Origin: Nocardioides kribbensis
Lineage (GTDB): Bacteria > Actinomycetota > Actinomycetes > Propionibacteriales > Nocardioidaceae
Reading direction: 5' to 3'
DNA: 64,000 bases
Assembly (NCBI RefSeq): GCF_015070375.1
Contig: NZ_JADCLL010000008.1
Span: forward strand, 1-64,000
In this document: in pieces, positions 1-8,254 of the stretch
Numbering within the stretch: position 1 is the first letter of the stretch
Layout of the letters: every line of letters starts with the position of its first letter
The notes under the pieces: generated by a model
Seen by the model: the letters and a program-made list of their open reading frames with translations, nothing else
What the model was told of the DNA's origin: nothing
Databases searched by the model: none
Position numbers and translations under genes: made by a program

Positions 1-407
1 CCTCGCTGTGCGGAGCCTGCTTCGAGGTCTGCCCGGTGCGCATCGACATCCCCGAGGTGCTGGTCCACCTGCGCTCCAAGGTCGTCGACGGCCACCGCGG
101 CGACCGGGTGCCCAAGGCCGAGGCCGTAGCCATGAAGGCCGCCGCCTGGGCCTTCACCGACGCCCGCCGCCTCGGCCTGGTCGAGAAGGCCTCCGGTCTC
201 ACCGGCAAGGCCCTGGCACGTCTCTCACGCACCTCGCTGCCCGGCGGTCGTGCCACCGCCGGCCGCCTCCCCGGACCCGGCGCCGCCTGGACCGGCGCCC
301 GCGACCTACCCGCCCCGCCCGCCGAGTCGTTCCGCGCCTGGTGGCAACGCACCGACGGCGGACGCACCGACAGCGGACACACCCCCACAGGACGAGTCGA
401 TGACTGA
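1..407 (+). CDS. lutB: LutB-type iron-sulfur protein, C-terminal end (gene begins left of the window)
   Basis: This is the end of a lactate-utilisation iron-sulfur subunit (LutB/YkgF family). In that family LutABC together oxidise L-lactate to pyruvate in the cytoplasm. The reading frame is open from base 3. It contains the second ferredoxin-type motif, CGACFEVCP, near its left edge, followed by the VRIDIPEVL segment typical of LutB. The tail after the cluster is about 115 residues, ending rich in Pro, Arg and Thr. The stop codon overlaps the LutC start by 8 bases, so the two are translated together. The catalytic N-terminal part is outside the window. Family assignment rests on the cluster motif plus the LutC neighbour. 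Confidence 0.85.
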   Translation, partial: SLCGACFEVCPVRIDIPEVLVHLRSKVVDGHRGDRVPKAEAVAMKAAAWAFTDARRLGLVEKASGLTGKALARLSRTSLPGGRATAGRLPGPGAAWTGARDLPAPPAESFRAWWQRTDGGRTDSGHTPTGRVDD

Positions 408-1080
408 CCCCACCCCGACCCCGACATCCACCGCGGGAGCCACCTCGGCGCGCGAGGAGATCCTCGCCCGGGTGCGCGCCGCGCTGGGCGACGTCGTGCC
501 CGAGGCCGCCGACGCCTCGCCGGTGGTGGCACCGCGCGCGACCCCGGCCCACGAGGGTGCCCACGCCGCGCTGGTGGACCTCTTCGACGAACGCGTCGCC
601 GACTACCGCGCGGTGGTCGAGCGCTGCACCGCCGCCGAGCTGGAGGAGCGCATCGCCGCCGCCCTGCCGGCCCAGGGCCGGGTGGTCGTGCCCGCCGGGC
701 TCGACGTACCCGTGCCGCGCGCCGTGGTCGACGACCCCTCGGACACCTCTGGGGAGGCCGGCGTGCTCAGCGCCGCCGACCTCGACGCCTGCGTGGCCGT
801 GGTCACCGCCGCCCGCGTCGGCATCGCAGAGACCGGCACCATCGTGCTCGACCACACCCCCGACCAAGGCCGCCGCGCGATCACCCTCGTGCCCGACCTC
901 CACCTCTGCATCGTGCGCACCGACCAGGTCGTCGCCGACGTCCCCGACGCCATCGACCTCCTCGACCCCACCCGACCCCTCACCTGGATCAGCGGCCCCA
1001 GCGCCACCAGCGACATCGAGCTCGACCGCGTCGAAGGCGTCCACGGCCCACGCACCCTCCACGTGCTGCTCGTCGACTGA
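400..1080 (+). CDS. lutC: LutC, LUD-domain lactate utilisation protein
   Basis: A 226-residue protein of the LUD (LutC/YkgG) family, the third subunit of the LutABC lactate oxidation system. The ATG at 400 is chosen because it overlaps the end of lutB (ATGACTGA), the usual tight coupling in this operon. The first 20 residues are a low-complexity Thr/Pro stretch, then the LUD core begins. Diagnostic family motifs are visible: GIAETGTIVL near residue 145 and SGPSATSDIELDRVEGVHGP near the C terminus. A bidirectional terminator-like hairpin follows at 1193-1224, so the operon ends here. No regulator of the system is inside the window. Confidence 0.93.
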   Translation: MTDPTPTPTSTAGATSAREEILARVRAALGDVVPEAADASPVVAPRATPAHEGAHAALVDLFDERVADYRAVVERCTAAELEERIAAALPAQGRVVVPAGLDVPVPRAVVDDPSDTSGEAGVLSAADLDACVAVVTAARVGIAETGTIVLDHTPDQGRRAITLVPDLHLCIVRTDQVVADVPDAIDLLDPTRPLTWISGPSATSDIELDRVEGVHGPRTLHVLLVD

Positions 1081-1141
1081 ACCCCACCTCGACCGCCGGG
1101 CAACCAGCGCCGAGCGGCCTCCCCACCGGCACCACCCGTCA

Positions 1142-1176
1142 CACCTGTCGGCCCACACCCGCACCTGTCGGCCCAC
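1142..1176. repeat. Pair of 15-bp direct repeats
   Basis: CACCTGTCGGCCCAC occurs at 1142-1156 and again at 1162-1176, a 20-bp spacing, in the gap between lutC and the convergent membrane protein gene. The function is unknown. The copies lie between a stop codon and a terminator, so an operator role is unlikely. Confidence 0.6.
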
Positions 1177-1192
1177 GCGTAGGCCGACCAGT

Positions 1193-1224
1193 GCGGGTTT
1201 CGCCAGCCGACCGGCGAAACCCGC
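1193..1224. terminator. Bidirectional hairpin terminator between lutC and the convergent PGPGW gene
   Basis: A perfect 12-bp stem (GCGGGTTTCGCC pairing with 1213-1224) with an 8-base loop lies exactly between two convergent genes. There is no long T tract on either side, which is common in very GC-rich actinobacteria. Confidence 0.6.
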
Positions 1225-1231
1225 GCCCGCC

Positions 1232-1633
1232 TCAGAGCAGCGCCAGCGACCCGAGCAGCGCCGTGACCGCGGTGGTGGCCAGGAAGCCGGCGACGAGCAC
1301 GCCGGCGATGGCGGCGACGCCGAGGAGCCGGCGCGGGCCTGAGGCGCCGGTGGGCAGGGTGGCCTGCTTGGCCCGCGCGAGGGCGCGACCGAGCAGGGCG
1401 AGCGCGTGGCGCGCCCAGGGGTACTCCACCGCGAGCAGCGCCAGGCCGAGCGCGATGACCACGAGACCGGGGCCGGGCAGCACCAGCATCGCGACCCCGG
1501 TGAGCACCACGAGCGGCCCGGCGACGGTGACCGCCGCCTTGACGGCCAGCGAGCGGGCCAGGCTGCGCGCCGACCACGCCTCCATGCGGGCGAGGAGGGC
1601 GTCGGCGCGCGGGGCGAGGGTCAGGTCGGTCAC
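1232..1633 (-). CDS. PGPGW-family small transmembrane protein
   Basis: A 133-residue membrane protein with the hallmark segment LPGPGLVVIALGLALLAVEYPWAR around residues 52-73, which matches the PGPGW family (a TIGR02611-like actinobacterial membrane family). Hydrophobic stretches at about 31-52, 56-70 and 104-130 suggest three or four membrane segments. The N-terminal 30 residues are probably cytoplasmic and amphipathic. The molecular role of this family is not known to me. The gene stands alone, convergent with lutC, with a 200-bp repeat-bearing gap upstream. Confidence 0.8.
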   Translation of the reverse strand: MTDLTLAPRADALLARMEAWSARSLARSLAVKAAVTVAGPLVVLTGVAMLVLPGPGLVVIALGLALLAVEYPWARHALALLGRALARAKQATLPTGASGPRRLLGVAAIAGVLVAGFLATTAVTALLGSLALL

Positions 1634-1721
1634 AGGTGGCTCCGGGGTGCTCCGGGGGTGCAGCGGCGGATGACCAGTCTCGCCGGTCCGCCTGAGCGGC
1701 GTCTGAGGAACGCCGCGCCTC

Positions 1722-1813
1722 GCGCCCGACCCCGACCCCGACCCTGACCGGCCCGATCTGACCGGGCCGGCCCGACCGGTTCAGCCCGACGGGCCCGACC
1801 GGTTCAGCCCGAC
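1722..1813. repeat. Short tandem repeats in an intergenic gap
   Basis: A 21-bp unit starting GCCCGACCGGTTCAGC is present at 1770-1790 and again, identical, at 1793-1813 (23-bp period). Immediately before it is a degenerate run of GACCCC/GACCCT hexamers at 1722-1748. The whole block lies between two genes on the minus strand and looks like replication-slippage sequence. I see no promoter-like element in it. Confidence 0.6.
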
Positions 1814-1831
1814 CGGCCGGCCTGGACGGGG

Positions 1832-2785
1832 TCAGCCCGTGACCGCGGCGGCCACCCGCCGCGCGGCGGCCGGGTCGAAGAGGATCGTGTAGTGGTTGGC
1901 CCCCGCGAGGGTCTCGACGTCCAGTGCCGCCACCTCGGCGTCGTAGGCCGCGACCACCTCGGCCGGCAGCAGCCCGGGCGTCTCCCCGAACATCCCCAGC
2001 GGCGCGACGAGCAGTGTCGTCGGCGTGCGCAGGCCGCGCAGGGCGGCGTCGAGCCGCTCGCCCAGCACCAGCAGGTCGCGCCCGTCGGCGCGCACGGCGT
2101 CCTCGACCGCCCGCGAGCGCACCCCGGCGTCGGTGGTCAGCGCGTCGTAGCGGGCGTAGGTCTCGACGTCGTCGTTCCAGTGCGGGGCCAGCGCGGGGTG
2201 GGCGCGGAAGACGTCGACGTAGGCGTCGTCGTCGGGGAAGGTCTGGCTCAGCCGGGCCAGGGCGGGGCCGAGAGTGGCCTCGAGCACGGCGTCGGGGTCG
2301 GCGCCGGCCGGCACGGGCAGCGGCACGGCCCCGTCGACCAGCACCACGCGCGCGAAGGCGTCGGGGGAGTCGGCGGCCAGGAGCAGCCCGACGTATGCGC
2401 CCATCGAGTGGCCCAGCAGCACCAGGTCGCCCGAGCCCTCCGGGTCCAGGCTCCGTACGACGGCCCGGAGGTCGGCGACGTGGCGGTCGAGGCCGGTCGG
2501 GCCGGGCAGGTCGCGGGAGGCGCCCCGCCCGCGCAGGTCGACGGCCACGAGGGCCCAGTCGTCGGGCAGCGAGCGCGCCACCGCCGGCCACGCCCGCGAG
2601 CTGGCCGTGATGCCGTGCACGGCCAGCACCGTGCGCGCGGGGGGTGCGCCCGGGGCGCCGTACCGGAAGGTGGCGAGGGCGCCGTCCTCGACCGCGACGT
2701 CGTGGCGGTCGGGCTCGTGGTCGGGCCCGCGGCCGAGGCCAGTGCTGGCGTCGTGGCGGGGGCCGGTCTCGCTGCTCGGGGTCAT
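1832..2785 (-). CDS. Alpha/beta-fold hydrolase
   Basis: A 317-residue alpha/beta hydrolase. The nucleophile elbow GHSMG and the oxyanion loop HGITASS are clear. AGANHYTILF near the C terminus supplies the catalytic histidine, and a Val-Asp-Gly segment (LVDGAV) follows the third core strand. The start at 2785 (MTPSSETGP) is preferred over an in-frame start at 2971, because the longer form would run through the tRNA-Ser gene. GAGGT lies just upstream of the chosen ATG. The first 35 residues are polar and probably disordered. The substrate cannot be predicted; such proteins range from esterases to C-C hydrolases. The gene is monocistronic. Confidence 0.82.
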   Translation of the reverse strand: MTPSSETGPRHDASTGLGRGPDHEPDRHDVAVEDGALATFRYGAPGAPPARTVLAVHGITASSRAWPAVARSLPDDWALVAVDLRGRGASRDLPGPTGLDRHVADLRAVVRSLDPEGSGDLVLLGHSMGAYVGLLLAADSPDAFARVVLVDGAVPLPVPAGADPDAVLEATLGPALARLSQTFPDDDAYVDVFRAHPALAPHWNDDVETYARYDALTTDAGVRSRAVEDAVRADGRDLLVLGERLDAALRGLRTPTTLLVAPLGMFGETPGLLPAEVVAAYDAEVAALDVETLAGANHYTILFDPAAARRVAAAVTG

Positions 2786-2901
2786 ACCTCGATCATGCCG
2801 CGCGGACCCGCGACGGAGCCGTCCGACCGACTGCGCGGCGGGCCCCACTGCGCCCCCGTCGAGGCCCCCGTCGAGGCCCCCTGCCACCACCCCTGGCCGG
2901 A

Positions 2902-2931
2902 TTCGCCCTGACCCACCCCCTCCGGTACATT
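2902..2931 (+). promoter_or_regulatory. Probable promoter of tRNA-Ser(CGA)
   Basis: TTCGCC (2902-2907) and TACATT (2926-2931) are separated by 18 bp and end 7 bp before the tRNA 5' end, which fits a sigma-70-type promoter that starts close to the mature end. Confidence 0.45.
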
Positions 2932-2938
2932 CTCCCGC

Positions 2939-3025
2939 GGTGGCGTGTCCGAGCGGCCGAAGGTGCATCACTCGAAATGATGTGTGGGGTCAAACCCACC
3001 GTGGGTTCAAATCCCACCGCCACCG
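2939..3025 (+). tRNA. tRNA-Ser (anticodon CGA)
   Basis: An 87-base class II tRNA. The acceptor stem GGTGGCG (2939-2945) pairs with CGCCACC (3018-3024) and G is the discriminator. The anticodon stem CATCA/TGATG encloses loop CTCGAAA, with CGA at 2973-2975, which reads UCG. A long variable arm is present, as expected for Ser. The T arm is GTGGG-TTCAAAT-CCCAC. CCA is not encoded. A strong hairpin follows 7 bases later. Confidence 0.96.
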
Positions 3026-3032
3026 CCCTGAG

Positions 3033-3067
3033 AAGGCCCCCGTCGAGCTGTGCTCGACGGGGGCCTT
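3033..3067 (+). terminator. Rho-independent-like terminator after tRNA-Ser(CGA)
   Basis: A perfect 16-bp stem (starting AAGGCCCCCGTCGAGC) with a 3-base TGT loop directly follows the tRNA. It ends in TTCGG and has no U tract. It also faces the minus-strand gene that ends at 3114, so it may act in both directions. Confidence 0.85.
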
Positions 3068-3113
3068 CGGCGTCTGCGGCTGGTCGCGGGCGGCAGGCCC
3101 GCCGGGCAGGCCG

Positions 3114-4826
3114 TCAGCAGCGAGCGGCGACGGCCCGGCGCGGCAGGCGGTCGCGGCTGAGGGTCTCCTCGCCGGTGGTGATCGGGAAGCCGCGCTGCCA
3201 GTCGGAGATCAGCCCGGTGTGGTCCATCTCCTGCGCGCCGTCGCCGACCAGCGAGAGACGCAGGGTGAGCGGCACGCCCGGCACGACCTCCTCACCGGTC
3301 ACCGTGCCGACCGGGACACCGTTGACGAACCAGGTGACGTGGTCGCGGCCGACCTCGACCGCGACGGCGTAGGCGAAGCGCGTCGGGGTGTCGGGGCCCG
3401 TGACCCGGCCCGACCAGCGGTGCTGCGCCGACTGGGCGCCGAAGCGCACGACCCGGGAGAAGGGCGAGATCCGAGCCAGCCTGATCGTGCCCGCGCCGCA
3501 GTCCTGGTCGCCCACCGCGGCGGGCACCAGCTCGGCGAGCACGTCGTAGGGGTGGCCGGTGCGCTCGGCGGCGTCGCGCACGCGCATGCGCGCCTCCCAG
3601 CGGCCGTAGGTCATGGCGTTGCCGCGCAGGGTCGCGCGGGTGGTGCCGAAGTCGCCCGGGCCGGCCGTGGCGAGGCGCTTGCTGTCGATGGCCAGGCCGC
3701 CGTTGACCTTGCTCACCCGACCCGCGCCCTCGGAGTGGTCGACCCACCCACCGGCCAGGCGGGTGCCGCGCGCCGGCAGGCTGGTCAGCGACTGGCCGAA
3801 CTCCCAGGCGAAGTCGAAGAGCGCGGGGAACCACCGCAGGCGCTGGCCCGCCGTCGTCCCCGGCGCCGCCTGGAGGGCCCGGCCGGCGGTGGCGGCCCTG
3901 GTCGGCGCAGCCGCAGCGGCTCCGACGTACGACGGGCGGGGCGAGGTCGTCGTCGGGTGGTCGCGGTCCCAGGCATGCTGGGCCTGCTCGCCGACGAGCA
4001 CGTAGAGGGGGAAGGACTGCGTCCAGCCGATCCGGTGGCCGCCGGTGCGGTGGTCCTCGGCGCGGACCCGGTAGACGACGACGCCGGCGTCGGCCTCGAG
4101 GTCGGTGAAGCGCGTGGCGCCGTCGGCGGGCACCGTCGTGGTGGCCAGGGTGTCCCAGGTGTCCGCGTCGACGCGGCGCTGGAGGGTGAGGGTGCGGCCC
4201 TCGAAGACCGGCAGGCCGCGGGAGGTCGGCCCGCGCAGCTCGTCGGGCGTGGTGTCGACGGCGATCGCGAAGGGGCGACCGGCCTCGACCCGGCCGGGCG
4301 GGTTGGCCGCGTCGGCGCGTGTGCCGGCGACGCGGATGGTGAGGTCCTGGGTCTTGGCGAGGAACGTCAGCGGGGCGGAGACCGCGGAGCCGCCCCTGAC
4401 CCGGTAGTGGATGTTCATCATGCTCGGCGCCTCGTGCACGAAGGAGAAGCTCCCGTCGAGAGCGCTCGTGCCGACCACGCCGGGCTCGGTGACCCACGCA
4501 TCGCCCGGTCGGCCCATGTGGTGCTCCAGCACCAGCGCCCGCGGACCGGCGACCCCGAGGCTGCCGGTCCAGGTGACGGCCTGGCCACCGACGTAGCTGG
4601 TCGGTGACACCGCCAGCGCGGGCGGCGCGGGAGGCAGCGACGCCGTCGCGGTGCCGGTGGCCGCGCTCAGGGCACCCGTCAGGAGGCTCAGCACGCCGAG
4701 GAGCACGGCGGCCAGCGCGCGTGGGCGTCGAGGGCGCGGTGCCGCGGGGACGGCGTCGCGCGGGGCGGGGCGGGTCGGGGGGTGGGCGCGAGGGCCTCGG
4801 GGGGAGCCGGTCACGGTCTGGTCCAT
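3114..4826 (-). CDS. Secreted protein with Ig-like domains and a GH16-like (concanavalin fold) C-terminal domain
   Basis: A 570-residue exported protein. Residues 1-65 hold an Arg/Pro-rich n-region and a hydrophobic stretch (ALAAVLLGVLSLLTGALSAA), a long signal peptide or anchor. Residues ~70-280 look like two beta-sandwich (Ig-like) repeats. A linker rich in Ala and Thr follows. Residues ~345-560 resemble the laminarinase/GH16 jelly roll: MTYGRWEARMRVRD and HVTWFVNGVPVGTV are family-typical strands. The GH16 catalytic signature (ExDxxE) is not visible where expected; that stretch reads LAELVPAAVGDQDCG. It may therefore bind polysaccharide instead of cutting it. It is the first of two adjacent secreted-protein genes on this strand. 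Confidence 0.7.
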   Translation of the reverse strand: MDQTVTGSPRGPRAHPPTRPAPRDAVPAAPRPRRPRALAAVLLGVLSLLTGALSAATGTATASLPPAPPALAVSPTSYVGGQAVTWTGSLGVAGPRALVLEHHMGRPGDAWVTEPGVVGTSALDGSFSFVHEAPSMMNIHYRVRGGSAVSAPLTFLAKTQDLTIRVAGTRADAANPPGRVEAGRPFAIAVDTTPDELRGPTSRGLPVFEGRTLTLQRRVDADTWDTLATTTVPADGATRFTDLEADAGVVVYRVRAEDHRTGGHRIGWTQSFPLYVLVGEQAQHAWDRDHPTTTSPRPSYVGAAAAAPTRAATAGRALQAAPGTTAGQRLRWFPALFDFAWEFGQSLTSLPARGTRLAGGWVDHSEGAGRVSKVNGGLAIDSKRLATAGPGDFGTTRATLRGNAMTYGRWEARMRVRDAAERTGHPYDVLAELVPAAVGDQDCGAGTIRLARISPFSRVVRFGAQSAQHRWSGRVTGPDTPTRFAYAVAVEVGRDHVTWFVNGVPVGTVTGEEVVPGVPLTLRLSLVGDGAQEMDHTGLISDWQRGFPITTGEETLSRDRLPRRAVAARC

Positions 4827-4880
4827 CGGCCCGTGGGGGCCCGACCTGACCCGACCGCGCCGGCTTTCCGCCGCGTCGGG

Positions 4881-6029
4881 TCAGAGCCCGGGGGTCGGGA
4901 TCAGCCGTGTCGCGCGCTCGCAGGTGCGGTCCTCGGCCGGGCCGGCGACGGTGCACCGCACCACGGCCGTCCTGCGGACCCCGTAGACCGTGATCAACGC
5001 GGTGCGGTCGTCCTCCCACACGAGGGGGCCGAGCGTGCCCCGCGTGCCGTACGTCGCCAGCAGCCGGCCGTCGGGACGCCGCGCGTCGACCTGGCCCAGC
5101 GGCCCGTCGAGCAGCAGCGGCACGGTCAGCAGCCGACCGGTGCCGGGGGAGGCGGCCACCTCGATGTCGTCGCAGGAGCGCCACAGGGTGCGGGCCGGGT
5201 CGCTGAGGGGGGTGATCCGGCTGCAGCCGCCGTCGTAGGGGTCGCCGGAGAAGGTCGAGAGCCGGTCGGCGGCCAGGTCGGCGCGGTAGCCCTGGCGGCT
5301 CACGATCCGGGTGGTCTCGTCGGTGGCGGTGTCCCAGGAGACGGTGCGGCGCGGCGCCGTGCCGCCGAGCACGGCCACGCCGTCGGCGGCGTCGAGCACG
5401 TCGACGAAGCCGGGGAAGCCGCGGCGGGCGGTGACCTCGCCGGTGGTGGTGTCGAGCACCCGCACCACGGTGCGGTCGCGCCCGCGGGTGAGGACGTCGA
5501 AGAGCTGGCTGCCGTCGCTCGAGAGCTCGTAGAGGCCGATGCCGCTCTCGCGCAGCACCCGGGTGGACCCGTCGGGGGAGACCCGCTCGACCACCCCGCC
5601 GCTGGCGTCGTAGGCCACCACCACGTAGTCGTCGCCGGCGGGGCCGAGCAGGTCGATCTCGTCGGCGTCGACCGGCACCTCCAGGGAGCCGTCGACGATG
5701 GAGGTGCCGAGCACCCGGGGCACCCGGGGGCCCGCTCCGCGCTCGAGCTGCCCGGGGTCGAGCACGGTCGTGGGCACGGCGCGGTCCGTCGCCGTCGACA
5801 CCGTGGAGGTCGCCGCCCCGCCGCCGGCGGGCGGCAGCGCCGTCGCCGTGACGGGCGCCAGCGCCGCCAGCACCGCCGCCGTCACCGCTGCCAGTGCCGT
5901 GAGCCCGGTGGCCCGCACGACGCCGGGCGCGCGCCGGGCAGGGACGGTCGCACGGACGCGGGCAGGAGCGCGTGCCGGGACAGGTGCGGGGTCGGGGGTG
6001 CGAGGCGTCGGGTGGAGGTGGGTGGTCAT
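4881..6029 (-). CDS. Secreted beta-propeller-like hypothetical protein
   Basis: A 382-residue protein with an N-terminal export signal: a basic region followed by the hydrophobic run GLTALAAVTAAVLAALAPVTA near residues 42-62. The mature part is made of short beta-strand repeats such as DYVVVAYDASGGVVERVSPDG, TVVRVLDTTTGEV and RTVSWDTATDETTRIVS. That is the rhythm of a WD40/TolB-type propeller of about seven blades. No catalytic motif is recognisable. The ATG at 6029 has AAGGA 8 bases upstream. It lies 54 bp upstream of the GH16-like gene, and the pair may be co-transcribed. An imperfect inverted repeat, CTGACCCGAC/GTCGGGTCAG, spans 4846-4884 between them. Confidence 0.6.
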   Translation of the reverse strand: MTTHLHPTPRTPDPAPVPARAPARVRATVPARRAPGVVRATGLTALAAVTAAVLAALAPVTATALPPAGGGAATSTVSTATDRAVPTTVLDPGQLERGAGPRVPRVLGTSIVDGSLEVPVDADEIDLLGPAGDDYVVVAYDASGGVVERVSPDGSTRVLRESGIGLYELSSDGSQLFDVLTRGRDRTVVRVLDTTTGEVTARRGFPGFVDVLDAADGVAVLGGTAPRRTVSWDTATDETTRIVSRQGYRADLAADRLSTFSGDPYDGGCSRITPLSDPARTLWRSCDDIEVAASPGTGRLLTVPLLLDGPLGQVDARRPDGRLLATYGTRGTLGPLVWEDDRTALITVYGVRRTAVVRCTVAGPAEDRTCERATRLIPTPGL

Positions 6030-6263
6030 CGGGGATCCTTCGCGGGAGGGTGGCGCGACGGGCCGGCGGTCGGCCGTCCCCTTGTCGACGCGCCCCGCGT
6101 CGGTTTCGTTGTGGGCTGCCGCCGGTCCCTCCCGACGACCCTCACGACGCCGGCGGCGGGCAGGGTGGTGGTCGGAGCACCCGCCCGCCCCGCAAACCCC
6201 ACTCGATCACTAGACTTCCACGGGCCGTACGACCGCCCGCCCGCACCGACCCCGAGGACGCCG
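6030..6263. promoter_or_regulatory. Divergent intergenic region with a candidate -10 for chrA
   Basis: This 234-bp gap separates the divergent secreted-protein and chrA genes. TAGACT at 6211-6216, within CACTAGACTTCC, is a good plus-strand -10 hexamer and would give a leader of about 40 bases for chrA. No matching -35 and no recognisable metal-responsive operator were found by eye. Confidence 0.35.
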
Positions 6264-7625
6264 ATGAGCCAGCGCGACGCACGCTCCGCCGACGTGGTGC
6301 CGCTGCGGGAGGCCACGCGCGCGTGGTTCCTCATCTCGCTGCAGACCTTCGGGGGGCCGGCCGGCCAGATCGCGGTCATGCAGCGCACGCTGGTGGAGGA
6401 GCGCCGCTGGATCGGCCAGCAGCGGTTCCTCTTCGCGCTGTCCTACTGCACCCTGCTGCCCGGCCCCGAGGCCCAGCAGCTCGCCACCTACGTCGGCTGG
6501 CTGCTCAACGGCGTGCGTGGGGCCCTGGTCGCCGGCATCCTCTTCGTGCTCCCCGGCGTGGTCACGCTGCTGGCCCTGTCGGCGCTCTACGTCGGCTACG
6601 GCGAGACCACCCTGCTCGAGGGCCTCTTCCTCGGCCTGGCCGGGGCGGTGGTCGCCATCGTCGTGCAGGCCGTCACCCGCCTCTCGCGCAAGGCGCTGCG
6701 CCACCCGGCCCTGGTGGGCCTGGCGCTGGCGTCGTTCGTGGCCCTGAGCGTCTTCGGGGTGCCCTTCCCCGTGGTCGTGCTCGCCGCCGGCGTCCTCGGC
6801 TGGGCCCTCGGCACCCGGCTGCCCGGGCTGGGCGCCGCCCCGCCGCCGCTCGCCGACGACGGCCCCGCCCCGCTGATCGGCGACGAGGCGCTCCACACCG
6901 AGCGCCCCTCGACCGCCCGCTCGCTGCGCGTGCTCGGCCTGGGCCTGCTGCTGTGGGCCGCCCCCGTCGCCGTCGCGGCGGCGCTGGCCGGACGCGACAG
7001 CGTCTTCGTCGACCAGGGGCTCTTCTTCGGCGGCACGGCCGTCGTCACCTTCGGCGGGGCCTACGCCGTGCTGGCCTTCGTGGCCCAGCAGGCGGTCAAC
7101 GTCTACGGCTGGCTGGCCCCCGGCGAGATGGTGCGCGGGCTGGCGCTGGCCGAGACCACGCCGGGGCCGCTGGTGATGGTGGTGCAGTTCGTCGCGTTCG
7201 TCGGCGCCTACCGCGACCCCGGCGCGCTCGACCCGTGGCTCGCGGCGGTGCTGGCGGCGCTGCTGACCACGTGGGTGACCTTCGTGCCCTGCTTCGTCTT
7301 CATCCTGCTCGGCGCGCCGTACGTCGAGCGGCTGCGCGGCAACCGCGCCCTGCGCACCGCCCTCACCGGGATCACCGCCGCGGTGGTCGGGGTGATCGCG
7401 AGCCTGGCGGTCTACTTCGCGGTGCACACCCTCTTCACCGACACGGTGCGCGTGGACCGCGGGCCGCTCGCCCTCGAGCTGCCCGTGCCGGCCTCACTCG
7501 ACCCCGCCGCCCTCGCGGTCACCGCCCTCGGGCTGCTGCTGGTGCTCGGCCGGGGCTGGCCCGTGCTGCGGACCCTCGGGGTCTGCGCGGTCGCGGGCGT
7601 GGTCGTGCACCTGCTCGCCGGCTGA
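6264..7625 (+). CDS. chrA: ChrA-family chromate efflux transporter
   Basis: A 453-residue protein of the long-chain (two-domain) CHR family, which exports chromate across the inner membrane using the proton motive force. Each half carries its signature. The N-terminal half has FGGPAGQIAVM and YCTLLPGPEAQQLA. The C-terminal half has FGGAYAVLAFVAQQAV and LAETTPGPLVMVVQFVAF. About 10-12 membrane segments are visible, with a polar linker around residues 195-225. The ATG at 6264 was chosen because it starts the family-typical soluble N terminus just before the first CHR domain. No chrB or chrF regulator is adjacent, so the true substrate could be another oxyanion. Confidence 0.9.
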   Translation: MSQRDARSADVVPLREATRAWFLISLQTFGGPAGQIAVMQRTLVEERRWIGQQRFLFALSYCTLLPGPEAQQLATYVGWLLNGVRGALVAGILFVLPGVVTLLALSALYVGYGETTLLEGLFLGLAGAVVAIVVQAVTRLSRKALRHPALVGLALASFVALSVFGVPFPVVVLAAGVLGWALGTRLPGLGAAPPPLADDGPAPLIGDEALHTERPSTARSLRVLGLGLLLWAAPVAVAAALAGRDSVFVDQGLFFGGTAVVTFGGAYAVLAFVAQQAVNVYGWLAPGEMVRGLALAETTPGPLVMVVQFVAFVGAYRDPGALDPWLAAVLAALLTTWVTFVPCFVFILLGAPYVERLRGNRALRTALTGITAAVVGVIASLAVYFAVHTLFTDTVRVDRGPLALELPVPASLDPAALAVTALGLLLVLGRGWPVLRTLGVCAVAGVVVHLLAG

Positions 7626-7644
7626 GCCCTAGGTCGCCCGCCGC

Positions 7645-7664
7645 GCCCGCCGCGCGCGGCGGGC
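7645..7664. repeat. 20-bp perfect palindrome downstream of chrA
   Basis: The palindrome GCCCGCCGCGCGCGGCGGGC lies 19 bp after the chrA stop and 23 bp before the next start. It could fold as a terminator hairpin for chrA, although it lacks a T tract and the next gene follows closely. Confidence 0.4.
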
Positions 7665-7687
7665 CCGGGAGAGTGTGGAATGGCTCC

Positions 7688-8221
7688 ATGCCGCTCTACG
7701 AGTTCGAGGGCAAGCGCCCCACCGTGCACCCCGACGCCTTCGTCGCCCCCACCGCCACCCTCATCGGCGACGTGACCGTGGAGGCCGGCGCGAGCATCTG
7801 GTACGGCGCGGTCCTGCGCGCCGACATCTGCACGATCGTGGTGCGCGAGGGCACCAACGTGCAGGACGGCTCGGTGCTCCACGCCGCGCCCGGCGAGACG
7901 CTCACGGTCGGCCCGAACGCCTCGATCGGCCACTCCTGCGTGGTCCACTGCACCGACGTCGGCGAGCAGGCGCTCATCGGCAACGGCAGCACCCTGCTCG
8001 ACGGCGCTCGCATCGGCGCGCGCACCCTAGTCGGCGCCGGCTCGGTGGTCACCCCCGGCGCGGTCATCGAGAGCGGCGTCGTCGCCACCGGCGTCCCCGC
8101 CCGCGCGGTCAAGCCCGTCGCCGGCAGCAGCTCCGAGCCGTGGATCGAGTCCAACGCGCGCTACTACCAGGACCTCGCCCGGCGCCACGCCGCTGGCGCC
8201 GGCCCGGTGGGCGAGGACTGA
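7688..8221 (+). CDS. Gamma carbonic anhydrase family protein
   Basis: A 177-residue left-handed beta-helix protein of the gamma carbonic anhydrase/PaaY family. Hexapeptide repeats such as IGDVTVEAGASIWYGAVLRAD run from residue ~20 to ~145. The three zinc-ligand histidines expected for the family are present, in SVLHAAPG, IGHSC and VVHCTD. A short C-terminal helix (NARYYQDLARRH) packs on the helix in homologues. It is probably a cytoplasmic homotrimer that interconverts CO2 and bicarbonate, though many family members have weak or unproven activity. The ATG at 7688 follows TGGAAT by 6 bases, so it may be leaderless. Confidence 0.88.
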   Translation: MPLYEFEGKRPTVHPDAFVAPTATLIGDVTVEAGASIWYGAVLRADICTIVVREGTNVQDGSVLHAAPGETLTVGPNASIGHSCVVHCTDVGEQALIGNGSTLLDGARIGARTLVGAGSVVTPGAVIESGVVATGVPARAVKPVAGSSSEPWIESNARYYQDLARRHAAGAGPVGED

Positions 8222-8254
8222 GCGGGCCGGTCCGTCGCGGGCGTCGTACGAGGG

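Noticed and set aside
2786..2971. Longer N terminus for the alpha/beta hydrolase
   Set aside because: It would read through the tRNA-Ser(CGA) gene and its promoter.
4782..6263. N-terminal extension of the chrA frame by about 490 codons
   Set aside because: The extension is antisense to a secreted-protein gene and is Gly/Arg/Ala-rich; the ChrA family begins at the ATG at 6264.
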